DNA of 64,000 bases from Leptolyngbyaceae cyanobacterium C42_A2020_001 (GTDB lineage Bacteria; Cyanobacteriota; Cyanobacteriia; Leptolyngbyales; Leptolyngbyaceae). Below are positions 63,172-64,000 of the stretch, one piece after another. The stretch is from NCBI GenBank assembly GCA_015272515.1, contig JACYLN010000141.1, positions 1-64,000 of the forward strand. Reading direction: 5' to 3'. Under the pieces are notes generated by a model that saw only the letters and a list, made by a program, of their open reading frames with translations, made no database searches and was not told the origin of the DNA. Numbering within the stretch: position 1 is the first letter of the stretch; every line of letters starts with the position of its first letter. The position numbers and the translations under genes are program-made.

Positions 63172-63639
63172 ATGGACGACCGGCTCATTAATATTCTTTT
63201 GGTAGAAGATGACGAAGTCGATATTATGAATGTCCGTCGGGCATTCAAAAAAAGCAATATTTCCAATCCACTCTATGTAGCCAACAACGGCTTAGATGCT
63301 TTGCAAATGTTGCGTGGGCAGAGTAACAACCCATCGTCGATCCCTTCCAGCCGCCGCATTATTTTGCTGGATCTAAATATGCCGCGCATGGGTGGGCTGG
63401 AGTTTTTGCAAGAGTTGCGCGCCGATCCGGAGCTAAGAGCCACACCGGTGATTGTGTTAACCACCTCAAATCAAGATCGCGATCGCGTCGAAGCTTATAA
63501 CTTAAACGTAGCAGGGTATATTTTGAAACCTGTTACATTCATTAACTTTGCCGAAGTGATGGCGACTCTCAATAAATATTGGGCGTTGTGTGAATTGCCA
63601 ACCCAACTCAATGGAACGACCCGGTCTTACGCTGAATGA
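63172..63639 (+). CDS. Rcp1-type response regulator
   Basis: A 155-residue stand-alone receiver. ATG 63172 (DDRLINILLVEDDEVDIMNVRRAFKKSNIS) is used, since the upstream extension (63091) is low quality. It has the acidic DD pair, the phospho-Asp in IILLDLNMPRMGG, Thr in VIVLTTSNQ and the KPV Lys. The sequence resembles Rcp1-type regulators, which cyanobacterial phytochrome-like kinases phosphorylate, but no phytochrome is in the window. It is followed at 99 bp by another gene of the hybrid kinase type. Confidence 0.9.
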   Translation: MDDRLINILLVEDDEVDIMNVRRAFKKSNISNPLYVANNGLDALQMLRGQSNNPSSIPSSRRIILLDLNMPRMGGLEFLQELRADPELRATPVIVLTTSNQDRDRVEAYNLNVAGYILKPVTFINFAEVMATLNKYWALCELPTQLNGTTRSYAE

Positions 63640-63737
63640 TGTTATGGAGCTTGGACAACTTTTTATCAGGAATCTAGAAAATCAAGGCTCTGCTCCTGGA
63701 TTTAGGCGAATTGTGATGCACCAAGAGCATAGCTTTT

Positions 63738-64000
63738 ATGGAAGAACCAATTAATATTCTGATTGTAGATGATGATGCGGTTGATCGAATGGCAGTGCAA
63801 CGGGCGTTGCGCTCAGCCAGCGTAGATGTAGTGGTGTCTGAAGCGCAGGATTATGACTCCGCGATCGCGGCATTGAAGGCAGCATCCTTTGATTGTGTCT
63901 TTGCAGACTACCGCCTACCCGACAAAGACGGACTCATCTTAGTACAAGATTTGCGACAGCAAGAAGTTAAAACTCCAATTGTCATGTTAACCGGGCAAGG
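63738..64000 (+). CDS. Response regulator receiver (hybrid kinase), partial at window edge
   Basis: A frame opening at ATG 63738 runs to the window's end without stop; it is not in the ORF track, presumably because it is cut. The visible 87 residues (MEEPINILIVDDDAVDRMAV, phospho-Asp in FADYRLPDKDG, then IVMLTGQG) align well with the N-terminus of the hybrid kinase at 55734. The full protein is therefore likely to be another receiver-histidine kinase, but the part past 64000 is unseen. Confidence 0.85.
   Translation, partial: MEEPINILIVDDDAVDRMAVQRALRSASVDVVVSEAQDYDSAIAALKAASFDCVFADYRLPDKDGLILVQDLRQQEVKTPIVMLTGQ

Overview
The window reads as chromosome of a cyanobacterium. The octamer GCGATCGC (HIP1) recurs throughout, in genes as well as spacers, and many proteins belong to families that are typically cyanobacterial: CHASE2 cyclase, DUF928, the XisH/XisI pair, a TrkA-type channel, TPR-kinase and vMAP-type STAND proteins, an Rps1-like S1 protein and the GH57/DUF3536 protein. 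No rRNA, tRNA, CRISPR array, complete insertion sequence or prophage was seen. The species cannot be fixed from this sequence; a filamentous, Leptolyngbya- or Oscillatoria-like organism would fit the rich set of signalling and exoprotein genes.

Layout. (1) 0-3.6 kb: three small unknown or envelope-associated genes. (2) 2.8-13.6 kb, all on the minus strand: CHAT-TPR protease-like protein, a 1.67-kresidue filamentous-haemagglutinin-type exoprotein, a CHASE2 adenylate cyclase and a DUF928 protein, which looks like one secretion/sensing module. (3) 13.6-15.9 kb: an actinobacterial/fungal-type 2-isopropylmalate synthase preceded by a short leucine-rich reading frame that looks like an attenuation leader. 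(4) 16.2-25 kb: peptidoglycan LD-carboxypeptidase and L,D-transpeptidase (convergent), a PEP-CTERM protein, an ABC exporter with tandem palindromes upstream, a CorC-like protein, a small CxxC peroxidase-like protein, a glycosyltransferase and a TPR protein. (5) 26-30 kb: pdhB-secD-secF housekeeping cluster. (6) 30-36 kb: DprA-related protein, glyoxalase II, a ferrochelatase-like class II chelatase with a histidine-rich tail, and a Ca2+/H+ exchanger.

(7) 36-43.7 kb: GH57/DUF3536 glycosidase, Rof-like protein, then a repeat-rich interval (39.2-40.3 kb) holding a 17-unit, 21-bp tandem array and an xisH gene broken by a 99-bp MITE with a TA duplication and by a second frameshift, followed by intact xisI; then S1 protein, SDH-type Clp-fold protease, DUF554 and DCC proteins. 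(8) 44-53.2 kb: TrkA-N channel, vMAP-type STAND ATPase, DUF900 hydrolase, two tandem membrane Ser/Thr kinases. (9) 53.5-64 kb: small proteins, a CdaR-like regulator, several response regulators and hybrid kinases, an SDR oxidoreductase, a hemerythrin protein, a membrane-inserted GNAT and an M20 amidohydrolase; this last part looks like a signalling and stress region. The final gene is cut by the window edge.

The most interesting observations are the putative leucine leader peptide upstream of leuA, the TA-flanked MITE that breaks xisH, the strict 21-bp array, the CHAT/haemagglutinin/CHASE2/DUF928 module, the His-tailed chelatase and the BlaI-operator-like palindromes upstream of the ABC exporter. 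All family assignments were made by reading the translated sequence; no database search was run.
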